Positions 23,161 through 35,177 of a DNA stretch of 64,000 nt are shown here, in pieces (the stretch's first letter is position 1; the number at the start of each line of letters is the position of its first letter). Location: contig JARKIP010000011.1 in assembly GCA_029990175.1 (NCBI GenBank), forward strand, positions 9,486,001 to 9,550,000, written 5' to 3'. The notes below the pieces were generated by a model, which worked only from the letters and a program-made list of their open reading frames with translations, made no database searches and was not told where the DNA came from. Origin of the DNA: Petunia secreta (taxonomy: Eukaryota > Streptophyta > Magnoliopsida > Solanales > Solanaceae). A program made the translations under genes and the position numbers.

Positions 23161-25246
23161 TCACTTCCAGCATTTACGTCTTCTCTTCTTACGACGAACC
23201 TTTGCTTTCTTCCTTTCCTTGAGAGAACCCATCTTCAACTTCACTTTTGGTTTACTTCCATGTTCTTGTTTGACACATTCAATCATAGAGCACTCTTCAA
23301 TTTTTGTTATGTGCTCCTTCCCATTATAAACCTTGAAAGTAACCTTTTCTCCATGCGCTCTAACAGTCATCTCACCCAGCTCCATGTCAATAATTGCCTT
23401 CGAGGTGACTAAGAATGGTCTCCCCAAAATGATTGGAGCTTCTCGGTCCTCTTCATAATCTAGGACTACAAAATCAGCAGAGAATGTAAACTTACCAACT
23501 TTAAGCAGCACATCCTCCAACTTACCATCGGGGGTGAGAGAGTGATCCATCCGCCATCTTAAGAGTAACTGAAGAGGGCTTGATTACTCCTTGCCCTAAC
23601 CTTTTGCAAACAGAGGGAGGCATGAGATTTATGCTCGCACCCAGATCACACAATGCACCAGTGATATTATGCCCTCCAATGGTGCAAGGAATAGTGAACC
23701 TCCCAGGATCTTGAAGTTTTGGAGGTAGCTTGCTCAAGATTGTGCTACGCTCCTCAACTAACTCAACTGTATCTATCTCTTCAGGCTTTTTCTTCTTGAC
23801 TAAAATCTCTTTTAAGAACTTCATAAAGGATGGCATCAATTCAAACACATCAGTCAAAGGAATATTAACTTGAAGTTCTTTCAACATACTCACAAATTTT
23901 TTATACTGGGCCAGATCCTTCGATGGTATAAGTCTCTGCGGGAATGGTGGAGGCGGCAGAGGTGCCTCCTTTCTCTCTTCTTTCTTCTTTACCTTCTCCA
24001 CTTTTTCAACTTTTTCTATTTCAGCTCTCTCCTCGGACTTGGCCATCAGCTCTCCACCTTCAATTAAAGTCACTGCAAGACATTGTTCAGCCTCTTTTTT
24101 AACAGTGCTTATTTCTCCTACCAACTGCCCCAACTGGTGCTCCAGGTTCTTGTGAGCATTTTCAATATCTTGTATGGCCTGTGCATGGGCTGCAGTGTCA
24201 GCTATCATTCTCTGCTGGCCCGCCATTATCTGCTTTAGCATATCTTCAACTGAATTGCTAACCTGCTGTGGTGGAGCTGGAAGTGGGTGGTAATTATTCG
24301 GGGCTCTCGTATTGCCTTGATAATAAGCATTACCAAACTGATTTTGACCATGCAGCCTGTTTTGATTACCCACGTAATAAACTGACTCTGGATTAGAGGA
24401 GCAAACCTCTATAGCATGGTCTTGACCGCAAACCTCACAAAAACTCTGGAGTTGTTGCACTGGAGCCACTGGTTGCTGAGTCTTTGGTAGAGCTAGCTTG
24501 CTAATTTGATTGGAAATAGCATCCATCCTCGCCCTTAGCTCTGAAACTGCATCTAACTGAAGTACCCCTGCAGATTTCTGCGTAATAGTTCCACCATCTC
24601 CCTACCAATCAGGATTGCTCTGCGAAAACTTATCTAGTAAATCATAGATCTGGTCAAAATTTAAGGCTAATACTTGGCCTCCAGCAGCAGCATCTACCAC
24701 GATCTTAGTGTGCGCATTCAACCCCTCAACAAAAGTATGTGCAACAACCTCATTGGATTGGTTGTGGTGTGGACAATCTCTCAATAAAGCTTTAAATCGC
24801 TCCCAGGCTGAATACAAAGACTCTCCTTCTATTTGTCTGAAAGACATAATTTCACTCCTCAGCCAGGCTGTCTTGGCAGATGGATAAAATTTAGCCAAGA
24901 ACTTCTTAGCCAAATCCTCCCAAGTAGTGATAGACCCAGACTTTTCAGCCTTTAACCACTTCCTTGCTGCCCCAATCAGTGAAAACGGGAACAACGTCAA
25001 GCGAACATAATCAGTAGGAACTCCCGCTGGTGTATAAGTATCACTGATCTCCAGGAAATTCTGAATGTGTTGCTGCGGATCTTCATGAAGTAATCCACCA
25101 TATTGCCCAGTCACATGCAGCAACTGAATCATGCCGGACTTAATCTCAAAGTGCCCGGTGATAGCGGGCTTAACTATGCTAGACGCTACCCCCTCCAAAC
25201 TGGGGAGAGCAACATCTCGCACAGCTAAAGCTAGTTCTGCTGCCAT
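23161..25246 (-). pseudogene. Athila-like gag-protease ORF with one stop and one frameshift
   Basis: The ATG at 25246-25244 begins a Gag with the retrotransposon gag domain (residues about 35-190; WEDLAKKFLAKFYP, WERFKALLRDCPHH). An in-frame TAG at 24602-24604 follows QSNPDW; the same frame then continues through the zinc knuckle CEVCGQDHAIEVC (24401-24439), a coiled region and a Lys/Glu/Pro-rich linker. The aspartic protease block LCDLGASINLMP has its Asp at 23645-23647. A frameshift near 23545 leads to the protease C-terminal half (APIILGRPFLVTSKAIID) and a very basic tail. No RT follows. With just two lesions, this may have been coding until recently. Gag and protease would package and mature the particle; polymerase would have to come from another element. 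Confidence 0.88.
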
Positions 25247-25364
25247 TCCTGTAGGTAAAGATCAAGCAGGACCTAATACCTGAAACAACACAAAACTCAA
25301 AACAAAAATTAAACCTGAATAGAAAGTAATAAACTGTTCAAAAAGAAATCAGTCAATTGTTTAG

Positions 25365-25382
25365 TCCCCGGCAACGGCGCCA
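25365..25382 (-). other. Primer-binding site, tRNA-Asp
   Basis: The minus strand reads TGGCGCCGTTGCCGGGGA, 18 bases perfectly complementary to the 3' end of plant tRNA-Asp(GUC) as known. It lies 6 bp inside the 5' LTR. Athila-lineage elements use this tRNA. Confidence 0.88.
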
Positions 25383-25388
25383 AAAACT

Positions 25389-26721
25389 TGTTGCTCCCAA
25401 ACGCACACACAAGTATACGCGGTCGACAAGTAATAAAATGATAAGTAGAGTATCGTTCCCACGAGGACTATTCAGACTAATCACTTAATAAACAATTTCT
25501 AAAAACTATTCAGGGATCTTTTTCTTCAATGGTGAGAGTTTTAATAACTAAAGAACAGAAATTAAAATGGTAGAAGTGAATTCAAACAATGGAGCAAAAC
25601 TTGGTTGTTATCAGTAATAAGGAGACGGTCCAGGGTCAGAGTTACGAACAATCCAGTTGAGTTTTCCAATTGATTCCACTTCTTAAATCCCGGATTACTA
25701 ACTAACAGAGTAAATATACCCGTGAAAACCTTTCGATCCTTCACAGTCTATGCAAGCTACTCCAATCCCTATATGTCTATGGGTTGAATCACGTGCATAC
25801 ATTAACGAATTCTGCAATTAGTTAAACTAGGCAAGCAGGTATATGTCTATCCTACTCACAAATTGGTTCCCCAATGCCCGGGTTCACAAACTAGTCCTAT
25901 TCTTTCTTATTACGTAATTAAATTCCCTCTTTCGAGTTCAATCTAAAAACCATAGATAATGCGTAATAATCGGGCCCTGACAATTACACAAGTGAAATCA
26001 AGAAAGAATAAGTAACCCGTTATGGGATTCAATTAATGGAAATCAATCTTCAAACATCAACTTTCATGAAATACTCTAACCCTAGAACGATAGATTTAGC
26101 CACGCATACTCATAATAACAACACAAAGATTTGATGAAATAATGAAATAATGATGTAATAGATTAATGGAAGGAAGAAAAACCCTTGTTCAAGATGTTAT
26201 GAGCTCTCCAATTTGCTCCAAAGTCTGAACTCCCCTAAAAAACTAAGTAAAATAGTATTTAGGGTTTACAAAGGCCTGGTAATAAGTTAGACCTAAGCCT
26301 AGACGAAATAGGAAGTCAAAACTCGCTCCAGGGGCGCTATAACTGGCGCCCCGAGCCCCCGACCGCGCTGGGACAAGCAGTGGCCGGTGCTTTTGGCCCG
26401 CGCCGCATGGGAAAATGCGCCAGGCAGTGGAGCGCTTTGGGAGGCGCGCCACGTGCCCTATAGCGCCAGGTAATTCTGCCCCTCTAGCTCCACAGCTCGC
26501 GTCGCATGTACCTTCGTATGTTCGATCCAATCCTCAATCAAAATCCAATTTTTTCTTGCTCGATCATGCTCTTTAAAGCTCCAATTGCACTTCATAACAA
26601 CCTACACACATACGACATAAAATTAGTGCAAAACCACATTCATAAACTATAATACGGGCGAATAACAAGCTCAAACATGCGGAAATATTAAGGAAACATT
26701 GGCATAAAATGCCAAACATCA
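25389..26721 (-). repeat. 5' LTR of the Athila-like element
   Basis: 1333 bp, the partner of 19773-21115, with the same termini. The PBS adjoins its low-coordinate end. The flanking ATCAC at 26722-26726 matches 19768-19772. Confidence 0.92.
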
Positions 26722-27050
26722 ATCACCGAGAGCATGATCCTAGATAGGAAAGTGTGGAGGTCGAGTATTATGGTAGAAAGCTAGATAATAGCTGAGCAAT
26801 TTATGTCATATTAGTATTATTCTTATATATATTATTTCTATCTTCTTCTTCATTTTTATTGTTATTGGTGCTTTTTGTTTACCTTGGTTATCTTTAGTCT
26901 TTATGTCGGTATTTTCTTTACAATGATTTTTCTCATCTTGTTGTCTCTTTTAAAGCATATTTTCATATTTATATTAGCCGAGGATCTATCAGAAACAACC
27001 TCACCACCTTGATGGGGGAGGCATGTGTACACCTCACTTTCCCCAGAACC

Positions 27051-30000
27051 TGTTGACATCCAATTTTGTCCCTCCTATTTTCAAAATCAACTGTTCTTGA
27101 ATTTTACACACGCTTGTGCATCCATTCCTACCCCTTCTATTAATTATTTTCTCGTAATGGCTGGAAATTGAGGCCATTTTCAAAAGCACTGTCTCAAACC
27201 ATAGCTATTTTTACAATTTTCCACAATTATTTCTATTTTTTGACAAAATTATCCAAAATTATTTTAAACTTCAAAATTACGATTTTTGTGCATTTTAACC
27301 TTCCTAACACTTTAAAATTTGATTCCCTAATTTCCCTGTATTTTTTAGTCCATTTTACACTATTTTTATACCTATTTATACATCGAATATACAATATATA
27401 TGCATAAATACATATATACGTATATTACACATCATATATTACACATAAGCCTTTTTTTACACGTCACCTGCCTATGTGGCATGATCCTGGCCATCCACGA
27501 CATTAATCCAACGTCCAGGAATCAAATTTCCATTTTTATCACTTTACACCCCTAAAACCCTAAAACTATTCCCATTTCCCCCACACCCCTCAGCCGCGGC
27601 TCCTCTCTCTCCCCCTTTGGCGATTCAAATCGCCACCTCCCCTTCGATCAATTTTCCGGTCATTTCAACCGGAGAAAATTGGGGAAAATGACACCGTTGT
27701 GTTCCCCTCGCTGTCCGCTACAAAACCTTGGTACTATTTGATGGTTTCGACGGAGGTCAAAATTGACCTCTCGTCGATGAGGTTTCTGTCACCGGAGAAA
27801 GGTATGACGACAATTTGATTCGCTAAAATTACTTGACACCGTCGTAGGGAAAAGGAAAACCCTTACGCATGACCGAGGTTGGGTCAATTTGGACCTGAAT
27901 CAAAACCTAAATGAGGAATCTTCTTTCTTCCCTTTTGATGTTATAGATTCATGTGAATTCATGCCTATACCTGCCTATATTCTTCTGTGTACTTACATGA
28001 TTATGTGTTATTCGATAATTAATTAGTTAAAATCCATGTGATTATTATTCTTGTTAAATTCACTGGTTTAAGTTAAATGTTCCCTTGGATTCTTACATGC
28101 TTGAGTTGACACATACTCATCGCTTATGCCTTAAGCCACCTCTGTCAATTTTTGAATTTAAAATCAAGGGCAATTCATGAGTCGTCTATGTTCTTCCTTG
28201 TTTGTTGCAATGAATTCAGTCTCCTACTCTATCAAGATACATATTCCTCATGATTATATTCAGAATCTGTGTAATGACCTATTAGAAGAATTTAGGCTCG
28301 TTTGAAATTGAATCTGTGATTGAATTTGAATAGTGTCAATTAGGATCTTTGATGGAAATCTGTTAGGGTAATTAGGAGATTTTCAGGCCTAAACAAGTCT
28401 AGAACAATCCCACACAATTATGCTCGAACCTGCACGTATTGTTGACCAAAGGGAAGAATTATATTTGTTAGTAGGTTTTATTTGCCTTAGGCTTAGGGTC
28501 TGATTGAGCTATACATGAAAAGTCCACCTAAGTGGATCCCTTTAATTATGGGAAGGCATAATCCTTTGCCTTTCAGGTCATGCATTTGAATTTGAGCCCC
28601 CACTTCCCTTCACCTATATAAACAGACTCTATTAGACAATAGAGACATAGAGTTTTCTGGTACTAACACCCAGCATACTCCTTACACTCACACACTAAGC
28701 TCTATAATATTATTCATACACAGAACATCTAGCATCCACTATACTCTATTCTACTTGTCTTTCAACATCACTGGAAGACCTTTGCCTTGTTGATTCTCTG
28801 GTTTTGCTTTTTGCAAGTATTAAGAATCACTCACAACTCTGTTTACTTGTTCATTGCCGAAGGTAACTCTCTCTCTCTTTCTTCTTAACTGCATGTTGCT
28901 TTTCGTTTAAAAACTTGTCTTCTATCCCTGTTTGTCCTGACTTGAAACTGTTTGTGTAATTATCTCTAATGCTCTGTGTATAGTTGTTGAGAGGCTGCAT
29001 ATTACCCTTGTCAATGCATGTTCAGGGCTCTCCCCTTGCCTTTGCGTTAACCCCTTTATGCAGGAACTGCCAAGGTTCTATTACGGGTTCTGGCCCTTAC
29101 TCAGACCCCAGTGAGGGGATTCTGCTTGGCTGTGGGTTTCCAGGCCATGTCAACTGGGTTTTGAATCTTAAACTTAGACTATTGATCCAGATTGTTGGCT
29201 GCATCGTTCAATGCTTACTTATGTGCAAGTTTGGAAGCCCTGACCATGCTTAGAGTGACTTACCCCTTACCTGATGAACCACACCCTTTAGAAACTGCCC
29301 CCATTGTGTACATTTATTAGGCCCCATATTGTATTTGCTTAAAACAGGGCACACAGTTACTAGACTGTGTAAAAGGGATACACAGGAGCCTCTCTCTCCC
29401 CCTCTTACCTCTTTATATGCTGCATCATCCAAGTTTAGGGTGTTTTCCTTTGAAAACTTGAGTAGTACTGCCAATTATAGCACGTTTTCAAAACTGCATG
29501 TTTTTTTAAATGGTAATACTACTGCCTATAATGTGTCTCACAGGTTTTGATTACTTTTTAAAACATGTCTTATAATGATCAGATTGGAATTATATTTTAA
29601 ATCCAGGCTATTAGTAAAAAGTACTGAAATATGGTTTGTTTTCGCTAAGATTAAACTGTTTTCTATTTGCATGAATGGTCCAGGCTAGTAAACCTTTCAA
29701 AAAATGGCCTGTATTTGTATAAAATATGTTTTGAGATGCTCTAACACTCTTATACACTAATCTAATAGTGTATAAGGGTGTATAAAGCTTTGGGGTCACT
29801 TATACACTCTACAAAGTTTTTACAAAGATATAACTATCACTTAGACCATATATTTGATTGTCTAATACTTATATGCATGCTATTACGTGCGACAAACCTC
29901 TTATCTGCATTTATGTGATTTTCCGTGAGCCCGCTTTTAAAAATAGCCCTCTTGCCTATATATCTTCCAAAACTTGACCCCCACACCAAAAGGCCATTAA

Positions 30001-30592
30001 GATTAGGGCTCGACAAATTAATGACGAGTCACGCCGATGCCAAATGAGCCAACATTTTGTTTTCAAAACAAACCCTTTTCGGTTTTATACTAAATCTGAA
30101 ATTATTTGCGAAAATAAGCTATTCATGCAAAATACCCTTTTCATGTGTAAGTTAAATACCTATTTGTGCTATAACCTTTGTTTATGATTAGGCTTTTTTA
30201 GAGGTCGTAGACACGACTAGGCTCAACACCTAGGCCGAATGTGAAAGACTTGCATGTATAAGTATACCTTAGTTAGAACGCTAAATTTCCAAGTTAGTAT
30301 GACAATATACACTGTTTATTATCCCAAAATTAAGACTCGGGCGGTAACCACTTTTTATGGGGCTCGGGGAAGTGCCTAACACCTTCTTCCCTAAGTCACT
30401 TGGACTTCTTACCCACATAGAATCTCTTAAATAGACCGGCAGACTTAATTAACTTGACTTTAGACCTTAGGTGACCTAATACGCCTTAGAAATTATATTA
30501 GGTAGCTACTCCAATATCTAACTCAAACGAGTTCACCCAGTCAAATTCGAAACCCGACTCGGCTCGAGTTGAGTCCAAAGTCGGGTATGACA
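27051..30592 (+). repeat. 5' LTR of the Ogre-like element (3542 bp)
   Basis: Starts TGTTGACATCC and ends GGGTATGACA. The TATA box TATATAAA is at 28615-28622, giving an unusually long U3 of about 1.6 kb. An 11-bp stem with a 6-nt loop lies at 29749-29776 (CTTATACACTA/TAGTGTATAAG). It is mostly well conserved with the 3' LTR; differences cluster in the first 150 bp. Confidence 0.93.
28615..28622 (+). promoter_or_regulatory. TATA box of the Ogre-like 5' LTR
   Basis: TATATAAA in the context CACCTATATAAACAG, preserved in the other LTR at 45306-45313. It sets the U3/R boundary roughly 30 bp downstream. Confidence 0.75.
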
Positions 30593-30595
30593 GAA

Positions 30596-30613
30596 TGACG
30601 ACTCCTCTGGGGA
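30596..30613 (+). other. Primer-binding site, tRNA-Arg-like
   Basis: TGACGACTCCTCTGGGGA starts 3 bp after the LTR. It matches the complement of a plant tRNA-Arg 3' end except for about two positions. Ogre/Tat elements are known to use tRNA-Arg. Confidence 0.75.
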
Positions 30614-31231
30614 TACTCAAAGCCCTAACCACAACGTGTCTTTGTTTTGGGATCTATTTAGTTACTATCTTGTTATTCAATATTATTATCACTATACTAA
30701 CTTGGTTTCTTTTTTTGTTTTTCTTTCATGCACTTTATTTATTGTATTAAATTCTTTATATGACATTTTGTACACTTCACCCATACTCCCCCACTCCTGG
30801 GAAACGACACTTCACACACACATGATGATTACGTGGATCCCACGGTCGCTTCACCACTAAAACACCTTTTAAGAGGGACACGTTGAGATATAGTTGGTCC
30901 GTGGTCCAGTCAACAATTTTAAATGATCCCACTCCTTGGTCGTCCGCCTTAGGGAATCATGTCTAGAATTTACACCACTTTTCTATTGTAATGAGCATGC
31001 ATCATGCCGTAGGAGGGGCTCCCATGAGTCGACTAGTTTTCAACTTGTCCAAACTACCTAAACGGGTTTTCCGACCCCAAAGGGATGTTTGGACACGATT
31101 ATGTGCATTTGAGAGAAAAGAAAAGAAAAGAAAAAGTGAGACGAGAATAACAACGCATTTTGATTTGTTCAATTATTCTCAAAGGGGATGTGATTTTAAA
31201 TTTTTATATCTTCTTTATTTTTTAGGTCATA

Positions 31232-32766
31232 ATGAGTCAAAAGTTCCATCGTTTTGGAATGACTATGAGCGCACCTCCTTCGTTAACCAATTGGTGGAAC
31301 AATTTATCACTAGGAGAGCAAACTGAAGTACGTCAACATCTAGGTCATTTGGTTTCATTACTAGAAATGGAGCCGTGTAGGGAGATGATAGAAGCAGCAT
31401 TGTCATTTTGGGATGAAGAATTGAACGTGTTTAGATTTGGAGACATTGAATTAATGCCTTTGTTGGAAGAAATAGGGGGTTTTGTGTCGCACTCGGGGTT
31501 AGAAAAACATCATTGGCAAAGTGGCCGCATACTAGCACCTAGTATCCCCACAGCTGACGAGTTTCGTAAGAAGTTAGGGATGGTAGAAAGTGTGGACGTC
31601 GGATTTTTACAACAAAAGAATATCCCTTTTCCTATTTTTACACCCGGTTTGGGCATTTGAGGGCGTATGATAGTCATAAAAAGGAGTTTGAGTCCTATGG
31701 TGATTGGAGGAGGGCTAGGGCACTTGCATTTGCTATTGGTTTCTTAGGAGTGATAGTTTTCCCCGAGAGTTCAAGTCATGACATATGTTCAAGACTTGTC
31801 ATGGTTGCCGATGCAGTGTTCAACGGAATTAATGGTTATCATTATACCATAGTTCCTATGATAGTAGCAGACATTTATCAAGCTTTGAGTTGTTGCAAAA
31901 TGGGAGCAAAATACTTCCAAGGGTGTAATATTCTACTGCAAGGGTAGTTCAAAGAACATTTGAGAAAAGCAAGAGGTGTGCAAGCATTGTCCAAACCAAC
32001 TGGTTGTAACTACCTGATTGGGGAACAGTATGGGGTTCCAAAATTCAAATAGCCAAGCAGCACAGAGAAGTGGGTAAAATTGTTCGAAGACATAACATAG
32101 GACTCGATCCAATGGATGTTCACTTGGTTTCCTTCATCAGATTTCATCATTAGTTCTGAGAAGGCATCCTTTGAGGTATTTATGGGGTTAAGAGGCCTCC
32201 AACCTTATCAACCGCTAAGAGTAATGAGGCAAGCAGGGAGGAAAATCATACCACTAATACCAAACACGAAATATTATCAGTTTGACTACATCAAAGATAT
32301 TGTTCCAAGGGTCAAAGGTATTAGGAAGTCATGGGAAGGAAGACAAGTCATGGAAGAAGCGTCTCTGGCACCTGATAGATATAACGCTGGATGCAAACCA
32401 AACTACAAAAGCTGGTTGCGCTCTAGTATGAAAGGAAATGTGGTAGTAGGACCAAGTCGTGGAACCAATGTGAGAGATCGTGAAGCGGAGGCTCAAATTC
32501 GGTACCGAGAGTTCATGCTAAAGGCTATCAATATGGATAAGGAAAACAAAGAAGAGATCGAAGTGTGGAAGAAGCGCACATTGGAACTAGAAGGAAAGAT
32601 AGAGGCGTTGGAAACAAAGCTTGAGCAATGGAATTCAAAGTGTGTAGAGGTAGACATCTTACATTTGGTAGCAGCCAAAGAGTACTTAGTCAAGGCTATG
32701 GAAGAAATCAAGGAGATCACACGAGAAGCAAAGAGAGCTAAGATGGAAAAGGAGTGTGTTGCCTAG
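31232..32766 (+). pseudogene. Ogre extra ORF, first copy (PMD/DUF7745-like)
   Basis: The segments 31232-31660 and 31657-32766 form one ORF broken by a frameshift near 31655 and by TAG codons at 31945, about 32050 and 32098. The N-terminal half has the block FWDEELNVFRFGDIELMPLL, followed by EEIGGFVSHSG, which resembles the plant mobile domain (PMD/DUF7745) found in MAIN/MAIL proteins and in the extra ORF of Ogre elements. FLGVIVFPES and MGAKYFQGCNILLQG follow. The C-terminal part is a charged coiled coil (EEIEVWKKRTLELEGKIEAL). A second, diverged copy lies at 33091-34532. The function of this ORF is unknown; proposals in the family include RNA or DNA binding. The domain call is by resemblance only. 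Confidence 0.75.
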
Positions 32767-33090
32767 TCAAAAGTGTCATTTTCATTTTTACTTTTCCAAA
32801 TCATTGTTATGTACTGATTTATAAATTTTGGGGGAATTTATGAGAATAATTGGCCACAAAATACGTATTTATTCTTTTGCATAAACCTAGGAAGCTTGTA
32901 CGTCCTTGGCATGTAATAGTCCATTAGTAAACCAATGCCAAATGTAAAAAAAAAGGGGTTTTAACCCGAAGAATGACAAATTGCATTGATTCGAAGAAGT
33001 GTTTGCACAAAACATTGATTGTCTATTTGAACATGATCAAAACTATAAGAGTGTTTTGGTCTTTACCTTTTCTTGTTTTGTTTCCAGACT

Positions 33091-34532
33091 ATGGCTGCAA
33101 AAGGCACTCTCCAATTTGAGATCGTTTCCCGACCACCCCACTTGATCAGACTTTAGTGGGAGGACTTACCCGTTGTTAGCAAAGCTCATGTTTAAAAGAT
33201 GTTGGGGCAATTGATAGCTCTAAAAAACTACACTGCTGTGACTGGTTTGGTTGAAGCTGCTACCCATTTCTGGGACTACAAGAGGGCTGTGTTTCACTTC
33301 AATGGCTTAGAGTTGGCACCGATCTTGGAAGAATTCGGAGGATTAGCAGGATTAGAGCCTGGACCTTAGACTATGATTTATCCTCGAGATATGGAACCTA
33401 AGGAGTTCATTGATTTGCTAAGAGCCCCTTATGACCCATATGTCGAGGGAGTGATCGATGGGAAAGTCACGTTAGAATACTTGCATTCTAGGTTTGGGGA
33501 TCCGACACTTAGACACGAATGGAATGGGGCGTGGGAAGTTCATGATCGGGAATGGACTTAATCTAATGCTTTCATCATCGCTTTTCTAGGAAGCATGGTT
33601 TTCCCCGAGAAAGAAGGTAAGATCGACATAAGGCTGGGAAGAGTAGTAGAGGATTTGCGCAGAGGTGCCTTCAAACGTCAAGTAAGTTTAGTCCCGATGA
33701 TTTTGGGAGAAGTTTATAGGGCTTTAACTAAATGTAGGAGGGGAGGAGACTTTTTCGAAGGTTGCAATATGTTGTTGGAAATCTGGTTGATAGAGCATTT
33801 GCACCGCGTCCCTGTCAGTCCAGTGGCACCAAAAACCTCTTAGCAAGGAGGGATTCGCTCACATGGCACCAGCATGGCTGGAACAGTTACATGGGAATAC
33901 CCTGCAAACATGGAAGGTTGGTACACTAGGCTCGAGGAGCTGCAAGAGGTGCAATGGGTGATTGAACGTATTGCTGGTTTCGTTGTCTCCATACGAGGTC
34001 AAGACATCACTTTCTTGACATTGATTGGATTCCGAGGAACTCATCATTATGTTCCTATAAGGATCCTTCGGCAAGTGGGCATGACACAGCAAACTTCGGA
34101 GTTAACTGAAGGAAGAAGTTTCAATGTCGACATGAAAGACATCGAGCACCCGATGGCCCTCACCATACTGACAATGTGGGAGAAAAGATTACTATGTAAT
34201 TTTGTCGTGGCCGTCACAGTAGGGTGAACCCCACAGCTACCTTGACTTACCCTCAATGGCTCGACAAAGATAGGGCAAAGTATCGATCCAAGACTACACT
34301 GAAAAGGAAAGCCAAAGCTCCAAATGCTACTGAAAAATACGAGAAGTTGAAGCAAGAGTTTAACCAAAGAAAGAAGGAGTTAAGGGTGACACAAGAAAGA
34401 GAAACGAGGAGAAAATATAAAGATAAGATCAAGGGAGACGAACTCAAGTATTGGACCAGCAAGGTCATGACTGCAAGACAAGCTGCTGGGAATTTGCAAG
34501 ATTTGCTCAAAGGATGGGGGGGAATATTTTAA
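33091..34532 (+). pseudogene. Ogre extra ORF, second diverged copy (PMD/DUF7745-like)
   Basis: The reading begins at ATG 33091-33093, right after an acceptor-like tract TTTGTTTCCAGACT. It parallels the first copy block by block: HFWDYKRAVFHFNGLELAPI against the FWDEELNVFRFGDIE block, FLGSMVFPEKEG against FLGVIVFPES, LVPMILGEVYRAL against IVPMIVADIYQAL, and FFEGCNMLLEIWLIEHL against YFQGCNILLQG. The C-terminal part (33874-34532) has a charged helix (TEKYEKLKQEFNQRKKELRV). Stops (for example at 33367, 33559 and 33841) and at least one frameshift disrupt it. Protein identity to the first copy looks low, so the duplication is old. Confidence 0.72.
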
Positions 34533-35177
34533 GTCAGTTCCACTGGAAGAATAGGAAGCAAGAGGGTTGGAGATTTGCGAGTTTCTGGTAAAAGCTCTGG
34601 GCGACATGGAGGATGGGAAAGACTTGCTGGAAACATTTGCTGATACTCTGCTCATTAGTCTGGTTCACAAACCCAAGGAGGAAGCCAAAGAGGATAAGAG
34701 AAAGGGAGACGCTGGAGTTGATACTTGAAACTGAAGCCCTTTTGCTTGGCACCTAGTCTAGCCATGTCGAGTCTAGTCGTCTTGTCTTTTCTTTATTGTC
34801 GCCATTTGCTTTAAGCGAGTCATTAGTGGTTGTAATAAAGCCAAGCAAGCTAAATGAAATTTCGTTATTTTTGGGTTTTAGATTGGTAATGATCATGTTT
34901 ATTAAAACAAAATGATGTGTTTGGTGCAAATGTTTACTTCGAATCCACGATAGGCCCACCTCTGGCACGAAAAGAGGTCCCATGCATGATAGGACGCGAT
35001 TTTTATTTAAGCTAACATGTACTCACATTTTATCTTCTTGTTTTGATATGTCAGTTCCCAAGTCCCCGAAAGTTTGGTTTGTACATTCTGGTCGCGCCGC
35101 AATACCGCTTGAGATCCAAACGTTCAATCCCAACACCTCCCCCTTTACCTACAAGGACAAGGACGAGACGAAATATT

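Larger units (their letters stand above)
19773..26721 (-). mobile_element. Non-autonomous Athila-like Ty3/gypsy element (gag-protease only)
   Basis: A 6.95-kb element with two long LTRs (19773-21115 and 25389-26721) and the target duplication ATCAC at 19768-19772 and 26722-26726. The internal part is only 4.3 kb. On the minus strand it holds a tRNA-Asp PBS, gag and an aspartic protease, then a 2-kb untranslated region and a polypurine tract. No reverse transcriptase, RNase H or integrase motif is present. The protease block CDLGASINLMP and the conserved CTCGGGAGGCAACCCGAG motif point to the Athila lineage. Confidence 0.88.

Noticed and set aside
27168..27407. Hydrophobic 79-codon frame, with a similar one at 43796-44035
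   Set aside because: Both lie at the same place in the Ogre LTRs and are AT-rich; the two copies differ by frameshifts.
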